A DNA stretch of 64,000 nt from Streptomyces sp. GQFP (lineage in GTDB: Bacteria > Actinomycetota > Actinomycetes > Streptomycetales > Streptomycetaceae). Under the pieces are notes generated by a model. That model worked only from the letters and a program-made list of their open reading frames with translations, ran no database searches and had not been told where the DNA came from. This document shows, one piece after another, positions 1 to 7,364 of this stretch (positions are counted from its first letter, which is position 1; the number at the start of each line of letters is the position of its first letter). The stretch covers positions 5,270,001-5,334,000 of the forward strand of contig NZ_CP089312.1 of NCBI RefSeq assembly GCF_021545335.1, read 5' to 3'. Position numbers and translations under genes: made by a program.

Positions 1-2
1 AG

Positions 3-1232
3 GGGCGCGGACGCGCCCTGCGGACAGTGTGGTCCGCGTCCGACGCGCCGATCCTCGCCTACATGGACGTCGACCTTTCCACCGACCTCAACGCCCTGCT
101 GCCGCTGGTGGCACCGCTGATCTCCGGTCACTCGGACCTCGCGATCGGCTCCCGGCTCGCCCGCTCCTCGCGCGTCGTGCGCGGTGCCAAGCGGGAGTTC
201 ATCAGCCGGACGTACAACCTGATCCTGCGCGGCTCGCTGCAGGCCCGCTTCTCCGACGCGCAGTGCGGATTCAAGGCCATCCGGCGTGATGTCGCCCAGA
301 TCCTGCTGCCGCTCATCGAGGACACCGGCTGGTTCTTCGACACCGAGATGCTGGTGCTCGCCGAGCGCGCCGGACTGCGCATCCACGAGGTGCCGGTCGA
401 CTGGGTCGACGACCCGAACTCGACCGTCCACATCGTCAAGACGGCGACCGACGACCTGAAGGGGGTGGTGCGGGTGGGCAAGGCCCTGGCCTCCGGTTCG
501 CTTCCGCTGGACCGGCTCGCCCGGCCCTTCGGCGACGACCCGCGCGACCGCGACATCAAGGACGTACCCAAGGGGCTGGCCCGCCAGCTCGTCGGGTTCT
601 GTGTGGTCGGCGGGATGTCGACCCTCTTCTACCTGCTGCTCTACAGCGCCTTCCGGGGTTTCGCCGACTCGCAGATCGCCAACGCGCTCGCGCTGCTGGT
701 CTCCGCCGTCGCGAACACCGCGGCCAACCGGCGGCTGACCTTCGGGGTGCGCGGCAAGGGCGGTGCCGTCCGCCACCAGGCGCAGGGCCTGGTCGTCTTC
801 GGCATCGGACTCGCCCTGACCAGCGGCTCGCTCGCCGCCCTCAACGCGGCGACCAGCGACCCCGGTCACTCCACGGAACTGGCGGTGCTCATCGCCGCCA
901 ACCTCGCGGCGACGGTGCTGCGGTTCCTGCTCTTCAGGGCCTGGGTGTTCCCGGACCAGCGCGACGAGCCGGCGGCCTCGACCGTCGTGGCCTCGCACAC
1001 ACCGAGTTCGCCCACGTACCAGGCCTACAACACGGGCCAGTACACCAACACTTCGTACAACAACTCGCAGTACGGCAATGGCTCGTACGACCACGCCTCG
1101 TACGGCAACTCCCCTTACCCCACTGACCAGTTCCGCGCCGGTGATGTCGCGGAGAGCATCTGGGGGGACCCGACCACGCGGCTCCGGCCGGTGCGCCCGC
1201 ACGACAGCCAGGATCCGAGGAACTCGCGATGA
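3..1232 (+). CDS. DPM-like polyprenyl-phosphate glycosyltransferase fused to GtrA domain (5' partial)
   Basis: The frame is already open at base 3, so the start lies outside the window; GTG at 27 is an internal codon. The visible N-terminal part has the GT2/DPM1-type core (MDVDLSTDL metal-binding region, then GFKAIRR and WFFDTEMLVLAER). Four hydrophobic segments (visible residues about 190-310) fit a GtrA-type flippase domain, and a Tyr/Asn/Gly-rich tail of about 90 residues ends the chain. Family role: charging undecaprenyl phosphate with a sugar and flipping it across the membrane. The stop overlaps the next start in ATGA, so the two proteins are probably co-translated and share the lipid-linked sugar. 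The sugar cannot be inferred. Confidence 0.88.
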   Translation, partial: GRGRALRTVWSASDAPILAYMDVDLSTDLNALLPLVAPLISGHSDLAIGSRLARSSRVVRGAKREFISRTYNLILRGSLQARFSDAQCGFKAIRRDVAQILLPLIEDTGWFFDTEMLVLAERAGLRIHEVPVDWVDDPNSTVHIVKTATDDLKGVVRVGKALASGSLPLDRLARPFGDDPRDRDIKDVPKGLARQLVGFCVVGGMSTLFYLLLYSAFRGFADSQIANALALLVSAVANTAANRRLTFGVRGKGGAVRHQAQGLVVFGIGLALTSGSLAALNAATSDPGHSTELAVLIAANLAATVLRFLLFRAWVFPDQRDEPAASTVVASHTPSSPTYQAYNTGQYTNTSYNNSQYGNGSYDHASYGNSPYPTDQFRAGDVAESIWGDPTTRLRPVRPHDSQDPRNSR

Positions 1233-3478
1233 CCACCGCTCACTTCGATCAGACCACCTATCCGCCGCCGGACTCACCGGACTCAACAGCCGTACAGCAG
1301 ACGGTTGTTACGGACACCGCAGTGCCGGCTCCCTCCTCCGGTGAGCCCAAGCAGCCCTTCGTGCACAGACTGTGGCGCGGGCGGCCCGAGGACAACCGGT
1401 GGGTACGGCCCGCGTTCCTCGCCACGCTGCTGGTGATCGGCGCGCTGTACTGCTGGAACCTGACCGCTTCCGGATACGCCAACTCCTTCTACTCGGCGGC
1501 GGTTCAGGCCGGCAGCCAGTCCTGGAAGGCCTTCTTCTTCGGCTCCCTCGACTCGGCCAACGCCATCACCGTCGACAAGCCCCCGGCCTCCCTCTGGCCG
1601 ATGTCGCTGTCGGTCAAGGTCTTCGGCCTCAACTCCTTCGCGATCCTGTTCCCGCAGGTCCTGATGGCCGTCGCCACGGCGGGTGTGCTGTACGCGTCCG
1701 TGCGGCGCCGGTTCAGCGCCACGGCCGGTTTCCTCACGATGGCGGTCTTCGCGCTGACGCCCGTCGCCGCGCTGATGTTCCGCTTCAACAACCCGGACGC
1801 GCTCCTCGCGCTCCTCATGGCCGCCGCGGTCTACGCGACCCAGCGCGCCATGGAGAAGGCCGAGACGAAGTGGCTGCTCTGGGCGGGTACGGCGATCGGT
1901 TTCGCCTTCCTGGTCAAGACGCTCCAGGCCTTCCTGATCCTGCCGGTCCTCGCCCTGGTCTATGTGATCTTCGCGCCGACCAGTGTGCGCAGGCGTATCG
2001 GACAGGTGCTGGCCGCCGGTCTCGCGATGGTCGTCGCGGGCGGTTGGTGGGTCGCGATCGTCGAACTGTGGCCGGCGTCCTCGCGCCCCTACATCGGCGG
2101 CTCGCAGAACAACTCGTTCCTTGAACTGACCTTCGGCTACAACGGACTTGGCCGTATCAACGGCGAGGAGACCGGCAGCGTCGGCGGCGGTGGCGGTGGT
2201 GGCAGCAGCGGCCAGTGGGGCGAGACCGGCTGGGACCGGATGTTCAGCTCCAGCATCGGCGGCCAGATCTCCTGGCTGATCCCGGCCGCGCTGATCCTGC
2301 TCGTCGCGGGCATCTGGGCCGGCCGCAAGGCCACGCGCACGGACGGCGTCCGCGCCGCGCTCCTCCTGTGGGGCGGCTCGCTGCTGATCACCATGGTGGT
2401 CTTCAGCTTCATGCAGGGCATCTTCCACGAGTACTACACGGTCGCCCTCGCCCCGTACATCGCGCCGCTGATCGGTATCGGCGCGGCCCTGCTCTGGCGG
2501 GAACGGGACAAGATGTGGGCGTCGCTGACGCTCGCGGGTGCCATGACGGCGACCGCGGTCTGGGGTTACGTTCTCCTCAACCGCTCCTCCGACTACCTGC
2601 CCTGGCTGAAGTGGCTCGTGCTGGTGGGCGGTCTGGTGGCCGCGCTGGGCCTGATCTTCATCAACAAGCTCGGGCGTCAACTGGCCCTCGCGGTCGTCGG
2701 GTTGAGCTTCGTCACGGCGCTGGCAGGACCGACGGCGTACTCCCTCACCACCCTCAACGAGGGCCACACCGGCTCGATCGTCACGGCCGGTCCGTCCGTG
2801 TCGGGCGGTCGTGGTGGCGGTATGGGCGGCGGTCCTGGCGGCGGTGGCGGCGGTGGCGGCATGGGCGGCCAGCAGAACGGCAACGGCAACACCCAGGGCA
2901 ACCAGCAGGGCGGTGGCGGCATGGGCCAGCCCCCGACCGGCGGCAACGGCAACAGCAACGGCGGCGGCTTCCCCGGCGGCGGCAACGGCCAGAGCCAGGG
3001 CAACGGCAACACCCAGAGCCAGGGCAACCAGCAGGGCGGCATGCCCGGCGGTACGACCGGCGAGGGTGGCGGCATGGGCGGCGGCGGTGGCGTGGGCGGT
3101 CTGCTCAACGGCGCCAGCGTCACCAGCGAGGCCAAGGCCCTGCTGGAGAAGAACGCCAGTCAATACACCTGGGCGGCGGCGGCCATCGGCGCGCAGAACG
3201 CGGCGAGCTACCAGCTGGCCACCGGTGACCCGGTGATGGCGATCGGCGGCTTCAACGGCACCGACCCGTCCCCGACGCTGGCCGAGTTCAAGAAGTACGT
3301 GGAGGACGGCAAGATCCACTACTTCATCTCCAGCGGCTCCGGCGGCGGCACGGGCGGCAGCAGCAGCACGACGAGCACGTCGTCGCAGATCAGCTCGTGG
3401 GTCGAGAGCAACTTCAAGGAAGTGACGGTGGGTTCGGCCACCTTCTACGACCTGACGCAGCCGACGACCAGCAGCTGA
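1229..3478 (+). CDS. ArnT/YkcB-like GT39 membrane glycosyltransferase with Gly-rich extracellular region
   Basis: 749 residues starting at the ATG that overlaps the previous stop. A soluble N-terminus of about 65 residues is followed by about ten membrane segments. The first outer loop has the acidic NAITVDKPPA stretch typical of GT39/PMT-type enzymes that take sugar from a polyprenyl-phosphate donor, and FRFNNPDALLALL is a family hallmark. Residues about 510-625 are a low-complexity Gly/Asn/Gln stretch, followed by a compact C-terminal domain (KALLEKNASQYTWAAAAIG onward) probably exposed outside. With the upstream DPM-GtrA fusion this resembles a YkcC-YkcB type pair. The acceptor (wall polymer, lipid or protein) is unknown. 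Confidence 0.86.
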   Translation: MTTAHFDQTTYPPPDSPDSTAVQQTVVTDTAVPAPSSGEPKQPFVHRLWRGRPEDNRWVRPAFLATLLVIGALYCWNLTASGYANSFYSAAVQAGSQSWKAFFFGSLDSANAITVDKPPASLWPMSLSVKVFGLNSFAILFPQVLMAVATAGVLYASVRRRFSATAGFLTMAVFALTPVAALMFRFNNPDALLALLMAAAVYATQRAMEKAETKWLLWAGTAIGFAFLVKTLQAFLILPVLALVYVIFAPTSVRRRIGQVLAAGLAMVVAGGWWVAIVELWPASSRPYIGGSQNNSFLELTFGYNGLGRINGEETGSVGGGGGGGSSGQWGETGWDRMFSSSIGGQISWLIPAALILLVAGIWAGRKATRTDGVRAALLLWGGSLLITMVVFSFMQGIFHEYYTVALAPYIAPLIGIGAALLWRERDKMWASLTLAGAMTATAVWGYVLLNRSSDYLPWLKWLVLVGGLVAALGLIFINKLGRQLALAVVGLSFVTALAGPTAYSLTTLNEGHTGSIVTAGPSVSGGRGGGMGGGPGGGGGGGGMGGQQNGNGNTQGNQQGGGGMGQPPTGGNGNSNGGGFPGGGNGQSQGNGNTQSQGNQQGGMPGGTTGEGGGMGGGGGVGGLLNGASVTSEAKALLEKNASQYTWAAAAIGAQNAASYQLATGDPVMAIGGFNGTDPSPTLAEFKKYVEDGKIHYFISSGSGGGTGGSSSTTSTSSQISSWVESNFKEVTVGSATFYDLTQPTTSS

Positions 3479-3492
3479 CCGTTTTTCCCTGG

Positions 3493-3538
3493 TGGTGGCC
3501 CGGAGCGATCTCGCTCCGGGCCACCACTTTGTTTTTGT
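3493..3538 (+). terminator. Intrinsic terminator after the GT39 gene
   Basis: A perfect 16-bp stem (3493-3508 with 3511-3526, two-base centre) starts 15 bases after the stop codon and is followed by a T-rich run with G interruptions to 3538. The spacing and T tract fit a rho-independent terminator for the two-gene sugar operon. Confidence 0.85.
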
Positions 3539-3575
3539 TGTACGCCGTACAGGAACTGTTCTACGGTGTACAGCA
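3538..3575 (+). promoter_or_regulatory. Putative promoter and operator of the DHA2 exporter; leaderless start likely
   Basis: TTGTAC (3538-3543) and TACGGT (3562-3567) are 18 bp apart, and the +1 would fall on or next to the ATG at 3575. The near-perfect palindrome TGTACGCCGTACA (3539-3551) overlaps the -35 element, and a related TACGGTGTACAG half follows. This layout suits repression by the TetR protein encoded downstream. Promoter and operator are inferred by eye. Confidence 0.5.
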
Positions 3576-5080
3576 TGTCTACGTCCCCCCAGGGCACCCT
3601 CCCGGACCAGGCTCAGGGCCACCCCCAGCGCTGGCTGATCCTCGGTGTCATCTGTCTCGCGCAGCTCACCGTGCTGCTCGACAACACCGTCCTGAACGTC
3701 GCGATCCCCTCCCTCACCCGGGAGCTGGGCGCCTCCACCTCCGACATCCAGTGGATGATCAACGCGTACTCGCTGGTCCAGTCGGGCCTGCTGCTCACCG
3801 CCGGCAGCGCGGCCGACCGCTACGGCCGCAAGAGGATGCTGGTCGCGGGCCTGGTCCTGTTCGGCGTGGGCTCACTGGTCGCCGGCCTTGCCGACAGCAC
3901 CGGCCAGTTGATCGCGGCGCGCGCCGGGATGGGCGTCGGCGGCGCACTGCTGATGACGACCACCCTCGCCGTGGCGATGCAGATCTTCACGCCCGAGGAA
4001 CAGCCGAAGGCCATCGGCATCTGGGCCGCGGTCAACTCCCTCGGCTTCGCCACGGGCCCGCTCATCGGCGGCTTCATGCTGAACCACTTCTGGTGGGGCG
4101 CGATCTTCCTGATCAACATCCCGGTGGCGGCGCTGGGTTTGGTGGCGGTCGTGGCGCTGGTCCCCGAGTCGAAGAACCCGACAGGCGACCGCCCTGACCT
4201 GATAGGTGCGGTGCTCTCGACGATCGGCATGTCCTCGCTGGTCTTCGCGATCATCTCCGGCCCCGAGCACGGCTGGACGTCCGGCCGCGTACTGGCTCCG
4301 GCGACGGTCGCGATCGTCGTCCTGGGCGCCTTCGCGTACTGGGAGAGCCGGATCCCGTACCCCATGCTCGACATGCACTTCTTCCGGAACCGCCGGTTCA
4401 CGGGCGCGGTCGCGGGCGCGGTGCTCATCACCTTCGGGATGGGCGGCTCCCTCTTCCTCCTCACCCAGCACATGCAGTTCGTGCTCGGGTACGGCCCTCT
4501 GGAGGCCGGGCTGCGCACGGCGCCGCTCGCCCTCGCGATCGTCGCCCTCAACTTCACCGGCGTGGCGGCGAAATGGTCGGCCAGGCTCGGCACCCCGCTC
4601 GCCATCGGGCTGGGCATGACGGCGATGGCGGCGGGCCTGGTCTCCATCGCGACGGTTGCCTCCGGCGGTTACGCGGGTACGTTGCTGGGCCTGCTGCTGA
4701 TCGGAACGGGCGCCGCGGTGGCGAGCCCGGCGATGGCACACGCGATCATGAGCTCGATCCCGCCGGAGAAGGCGGGCGTCGGGGCGGGGATCAACGGCAC
4801 GGTGGCGGAGTTCGGGCAGGGGCTGGGGGTCGCGGTGCTGGGCGCGGTGCTGAACTCGCGGTTCGCGGCGCTGGTTTCGGTGGCGGCGGTTTCCCTGCCG
4901 GGGGCGTTGGCGGAGGCGGGGTCGGCGGCGGAGAGGGTTCGGATTACGGAGGCGTTTGCTTCTGGGCTGGAGACCAGTCAGTTGGTGGGGGCGGTGGCTG
5001 TGTTGCTGGGTGGGGTTGTTGCGGCGGTGTTGTTGCGCAGGGCGGAACGGGCAGAGTCCGAGGTGGGTGTGGTCGCCTAA
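3575..5080 (+). CDS. MFS drug exporter, DHA2 (EmrB/QacA) family
   Basis: 501 residues from ATG 3575 (an in-frame GTG at 3566 is possible, but neither start has a good ribosome site and a leaderless message fits the promoter). Fourteen hydrophobic segments, the DHA2 motif C-like LDNTVLNVAIPSL in TM1 and the motif A-like DRYGRKRMLVAG loop after TM2 identify a proton-coupled 14-TM exporter of drugs or natural products. A TetR gene follows in the same direction 128 bp downstream, a usual exporter-repressor arrangement. The substrate is unknown. Confidence 0.9.
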   Translation: MSTSPQGTLPDQAQGHPQRWLILGVICLAQLTVLLDNTVLNVAIPSLTRELGASTSDIQWMINAYSLVQSGLLLTAGSAADRYGRKRMLVAGLVLFGVGSLVAGLADSTGQLIAARAGMGVGGALLMTTTLAVAMQIFTPEEQPKAIGIWAAVNSLGFATGPLIGGFMLNHFWWGAIFLINIPVAALGLVAVVALVPESKNPTGDRPDLIGAVLSTIGMSSLVFAIISGPEHGWTSGRVLAPATVAIVVLGAFAYWESRIPYPMLDMHFFRNRRFTGAVAGAVLITFGMGGSLFLLTQHMQFVLGYGPLEAGLRTAPLALAIVALNFTGVAAKWSARLGTPLAIGLGMTAMAAGLVSIATVASGGYAGTLLGLLLIGTGAAVASPAMAHAIMSSIPPEKAGVGAGINGTVAEFGQGLGVAVLGAVLNSRFAALVSVAAVSLPGALAEAGSAAERVRITEAFASGLETSQLVGAVAVLLGGVVAAVLLRRAERAESEVGVVA

Positions 5081-5086
5081 TAGCTC

Positions 5087-5151
5087 GGGGGTTCTGTTCG
5101 ATTGCGGGTGCGGGTTCGTCGTGGCTGGTCGCGCAGTTCCCCGCGCCCCTT
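5087..5151 (+). repeat. Dispersed Streptomyces intergenic repeat, copy A
   Basis: Contains the core GGCTGGTCGCGCAGTTCCCC followed by GCGCCCCT, seven bases after the exporter stop. The same core recurs at 56603 in the same orientation and reverse-complemented at 5989 and 24228. Copies A and B also share the flanking GGGTTCTGTTCG and GCGGG...TCGTCGTGG stretches, so the homology is about 65 bp. I remember this core as common downstream of Streptomyces genes; its function is not known to me. Confidence 0.75.
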
Positions 5152-5182
5152 AAGGTCGGCTGCGGCCTAGCATCTTTGCAAG

Positions 5183-5196
5183 TGAACGTACGTATC
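5183..5196. promoter_or_regulatory. Putative TetR autoregulatory operator
   Basis: An ACGTACGT palindrome inside GAACGTACGTATC lies just upstream of the GGAAGG ribosome site of the TetR gene. It resembles the short palindromes TetR repressors use to control their own promoter. The match is visual only. Confidence 0.35.
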
Positions 5197-5208
5197 GGAA
5201 GGCGCGCC

Positions 5209-5988
5209 ATGGCGAAGGCAGTTGAACGGCCTGCGCGGACCAGTGTGTGGCTCGAAGGGAAGACGCGTCGGAGTAACAGTGGCCGGGGTGGGCAGCCCTC
5301 GGGGCTGGACCGCGACCGGATCACCGAGGTGACCGTCCGTCTGCTGGACGCGGAGGGGCTGGCGAAGTTCTCCATGCGCCGTCTCGCCGCCGAGCTGAAC
5401 GTGACGGCGATGTCCGTGTACTGGTACGTCGACACCAAGGACGACCTGCTCGAACTCGCCCTCGACGCGGCCTCCGCCGAACTGCGCCTGCCCGACCCGG
5501 AGGCTGAGGGCGAGGACTGGCGCGACCAGTTGCGCGTGCTGGCCGGCGAGTACCGCTCCCTGCTGGTCCGCCACCCCTGGGTGTCGCCGCTGGCCGGTAC
5601 CTACCTCAACATCGGCCCGCACTCGCAGGCCTTCTCGCGTGTCGTCCAGCGCGTGCTCCGCCGCACCGGCCTGCCCCCGCGAGGGCTGACGGGCGCCATC
5701 GCCGCCGTCTTCCAGTTCGTGTACGGCTTCGGCACGGTCGAGGGCCACTTCATCGCCCGCTGCGTGGACGCCGGCATGACCCAGGACGCCTATTTCCGGC
5801 ACGCCATGAGCGCTGTCGGTGCCGCCCCGGAGACCGCCGAGTTCATCCAGGAGTCGGCGGACATGATGGCGGCGCGGGGCGGCGGCACGGTGGAGGAGAT
5901 GCGAGAACGGGACTTCGACTTCGCCCTGGAGCTGCTGGTGGCAGGGATCGAGGCGATGGTGAAAACCAACTTGAAGGAGACCCCGTAA
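5209..5988 (+). CDS. TetR-family transcriptional repressor
   Basis: 259 residues from ATG 5209, preceded at good spacing by GGAAGG. The frame extends far upstream, but only this start gives a normal TetR protein. Residues about 35-85 hold the DNA-binding helix-turn-helix (ITEVTVRLLDAEGLAKFSMR, then LAAELNVTAMSVYWYVDTKD), followed by a TetR_C-type ligand domain. Being next to the DHA2 exporter, it probably represses that gene and its own. Copies of a dispersed repeat lie on either side in opposite orientation, so the gene may have moved as a cassette or the repeats may simply sit at transcription-unit ends. Confidence 0.87.
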   Translation: MAKAVERPARTSVWLEGKTRRSNSGRGGQPSGLDRDRITEVTVRLLDAEGLAKFSMRRLAAELNVTAMSVYWYVDTKDDLLELALDAASAELRLPDPEAEGEDWRDQLRVLAGEYRSLLVRHPWVSPLAGTYLNIGPHSQAFSRVVQRVLRRTGLPPRGLTGAIAAVFQFVYGFGTVEGHFIARCVDAGMTQDAYFRHAMSAVGAAPETAEFIQESADMMAARGGGTVEEMRERDFDFALELLVAGIEAMVKTNLKETP

Positions 5989-6058
5989 GGGGCGCGAGGA
6001 ACTGCGCGATCAACCACGACGACGCCGCAGCCGAATCCGAACAGAACCCCCACCCCAA
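5989..6058 (-). repeat. Dispersed repeat, copy B (inverted relative to copy A)
   Basis: Starts directly after the TAA of the TetR gene and reads as the reverse complement of 5087-5151 over about 70 bp, with several substitutions. Together the copies form a long imperfect inverted repeat enclosing the TetR gene. Confidence 0.72.
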
Positions 6059-6068
6059 TAGGCGCCCC

Positions 6069-6539
6069 CTACTCCTGCGGAGCAAGCCGCGCCGGGAACC
6101 CACCCGTGGCAACGGGCCCCCACTTCACCGGAGTAACCCGAATAATCGATTTACCCTGCTTCACCATCGCGGCGCGATACTCGTCCCAGTCCGGATGCTC
6201 CCCCGCGATGTTCCGGTAGTACTCCACAAGCGGCTCGACAGCCTCCGGAGAGTCGATGACCTCCGCCGTCCCGTCGATCTGGACCCACGGCCCGTTCCAG
6301 TCGTCGCTCAGGACGAGCAGGCTGACGTGCTCGTCCCGCTTGGCGTTGCGCGTCTTGGCGCGCTCGGGGTACGTCGACACGACGACCCGCCCCGAGTCGT
6401 CGACCCCGCAGGTCAGCGGCGAGGCCTGCGGGGACCCGTCCGCACGCCGGGTGAGGAGGATCGCCCGGTGGCGGGGCCGCACGAAGTCGAGCAGCTCGTC
6501 CAGGGACACAGAGGTGTTCGTAGCGATGTTCGGTGCCAT
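6069..6539 (-). CDS. PPOX-class (pyridoxamine 5'-phosphate oxidase fold) flavin/F420-dependent protein
   Basis: 156 residues from the ATG at 6539. The split-barrel pattern is clear: HRAILLTRRADGSPQASPLT, then RVVVSTYPERAKTRNAKRD and a VSLLVLSDDWNGPWVQIDG strand, ending with a short PVKWGPVATGG tail. Actinobacterial proteins of this size usually bind F420 or FMN and reduce small substrates; none is assigned here. The hypothetical gene upstream has a frame that continues through most of this one, but codon usage and motifs support this frame in the shared part. Confidence 0.85.
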   Translation of the reverse strand: MAPNIATNTSVSLDELLDFVRPRHRAILLTRRADGSPQASPLTCGVDDSGRVVVSTYPERAKTRNAKRDEHVSLLVLSDDWNGPWVQIDGTAEVIDSPEAVEPLVEYYRNIAGEHPDWDEYRAAMVKQGKSIIRVTPVKWGPVATGGFPARLAPQE

Positions 6540-7173
6540 ACGGCCAGCCTAGGCGCAGAGGGGATGCAGGGCTGGCCGGACAGGCCAGCCCGGGCTTCGA
6601 GTGGTTCGGCGAACAGGTCACCACCGCCAGGGAAAGGTACGAGGGATGTTCGAGGTGGAAGCCGTACGACACATCTCTGCCGGACTCCAGGCGCTCGGCC
6701 GCCGAGTCGACCAGCGTGGCCAGCCGGGTGGCGTACCGGTCGTACGCGCGGGCGAACCGGTGCGCGTGCTCAGCCAGTGCCCCTCCGAGCCAGGACGCCG
6801 CTTCCTTCGCCTCGTCCCAGGTGCCGCGCACCAGTGAAGGCGGTTTGATCAGCCAGTACGCGGTTTCCAGCGGCGGCAGATCGACGGTGGGGAACTCCGC
6901 CGACACTTCCCGGTGGCGCTGGACCAGTTCCGGCCTGCTCCTGGCCGGGGGCGGCTCGGGATGCGGGGCCGCGTCCAACTCCGCGGTGGTGAACCGCAGC
7001 GGCTGCGCGTCAGGCCGTTTGCTGTCACCGAGGGCCCACGTGTCCTCACCGATCCGGGCCGGCGTCACGCACCCCTCGGTGCAGGGACCGCCGCACGCCT
7101 TCACGGGCAGCGAAGGAACCAGACCCGGCACGGGTGGATACCGGAAGATGACCGTGGTGGCCCGCCTGCCCAT
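6151..7173 (-). CDS. Hypothetical protein; 3' end uncertain, reads through into the PPOX gene
   Basis: I do not recognise this family. The credible part runs from ATG 7173 to about 6560: a Cys-containing N-terminus (VKACGGPCTEGCVTP), an acidic middle and a helical region (EAKEAASWLGGALAEHAHRF) ending near SYGFHLEHPSYLSLAVVTCS. After about 6540 the frame is the out-of-frame shadow of the PPOX gene, so either the original stop was lost by a small indel or the protein has a meaningless tail of about 130 residues. The start is one of several possible; no strong ribosome site is visible. Confidence 0.45.
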   Translation of the reverse strand: MGRRATTVIFRYPPVPGLVPSLPVKACGGPCTEGCVTPARIGEDTWALGDSKRPDAQPLRFTTAELDAAPHPEPPPARSRPELVQRHREVSAEFPTVDLPPLETAYWLIKPPSLVRGTWDEAKEAASWLGGALAEHAHRFARAYDRYATRLATLVDSAAERLESGRDVSYGFHLEHPSYLSLAVVTCSPNHSKPGLACPASPASPLRLGWPYGTEHRYEHLCVPGRAARLRAAPPPGDPPHPACGRVPAGLAADLRGRRLGAGRRVDVPRARQDAQRQAGRARQPARPERRLERAVGPDRRDGGGHRLSGGCRAACGVLPEHRGGASGLGRVSRRDGEAG

Positions 7174-7364
7174 GGATACAGCAGGCCAAAGACCGCGACG
7201 AGGTGTTGCGGGGGCACGTCCTACTTGCTGAGCGAGTGCATACCGGGCGGCATCCACCACACGCGCCCCACAGCGTCCGTGGGGAATTTCTCCGCCGTAC
7301 CCCTCCTGTTGGCCAGGTCTGGCTACCCTCGCCTCGCCCGGTCCGGCACAGGAGAGGTACATCG

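Noticed and set aside
1283..3622. Long open frame opposite the GT39 gene
   Set aside because: Its composition (Arg/Ala/Asp/Glu/Gln runs) mirrors the other strand; high GC leaves few stops. The forward frame has membrane segments and family motifs.
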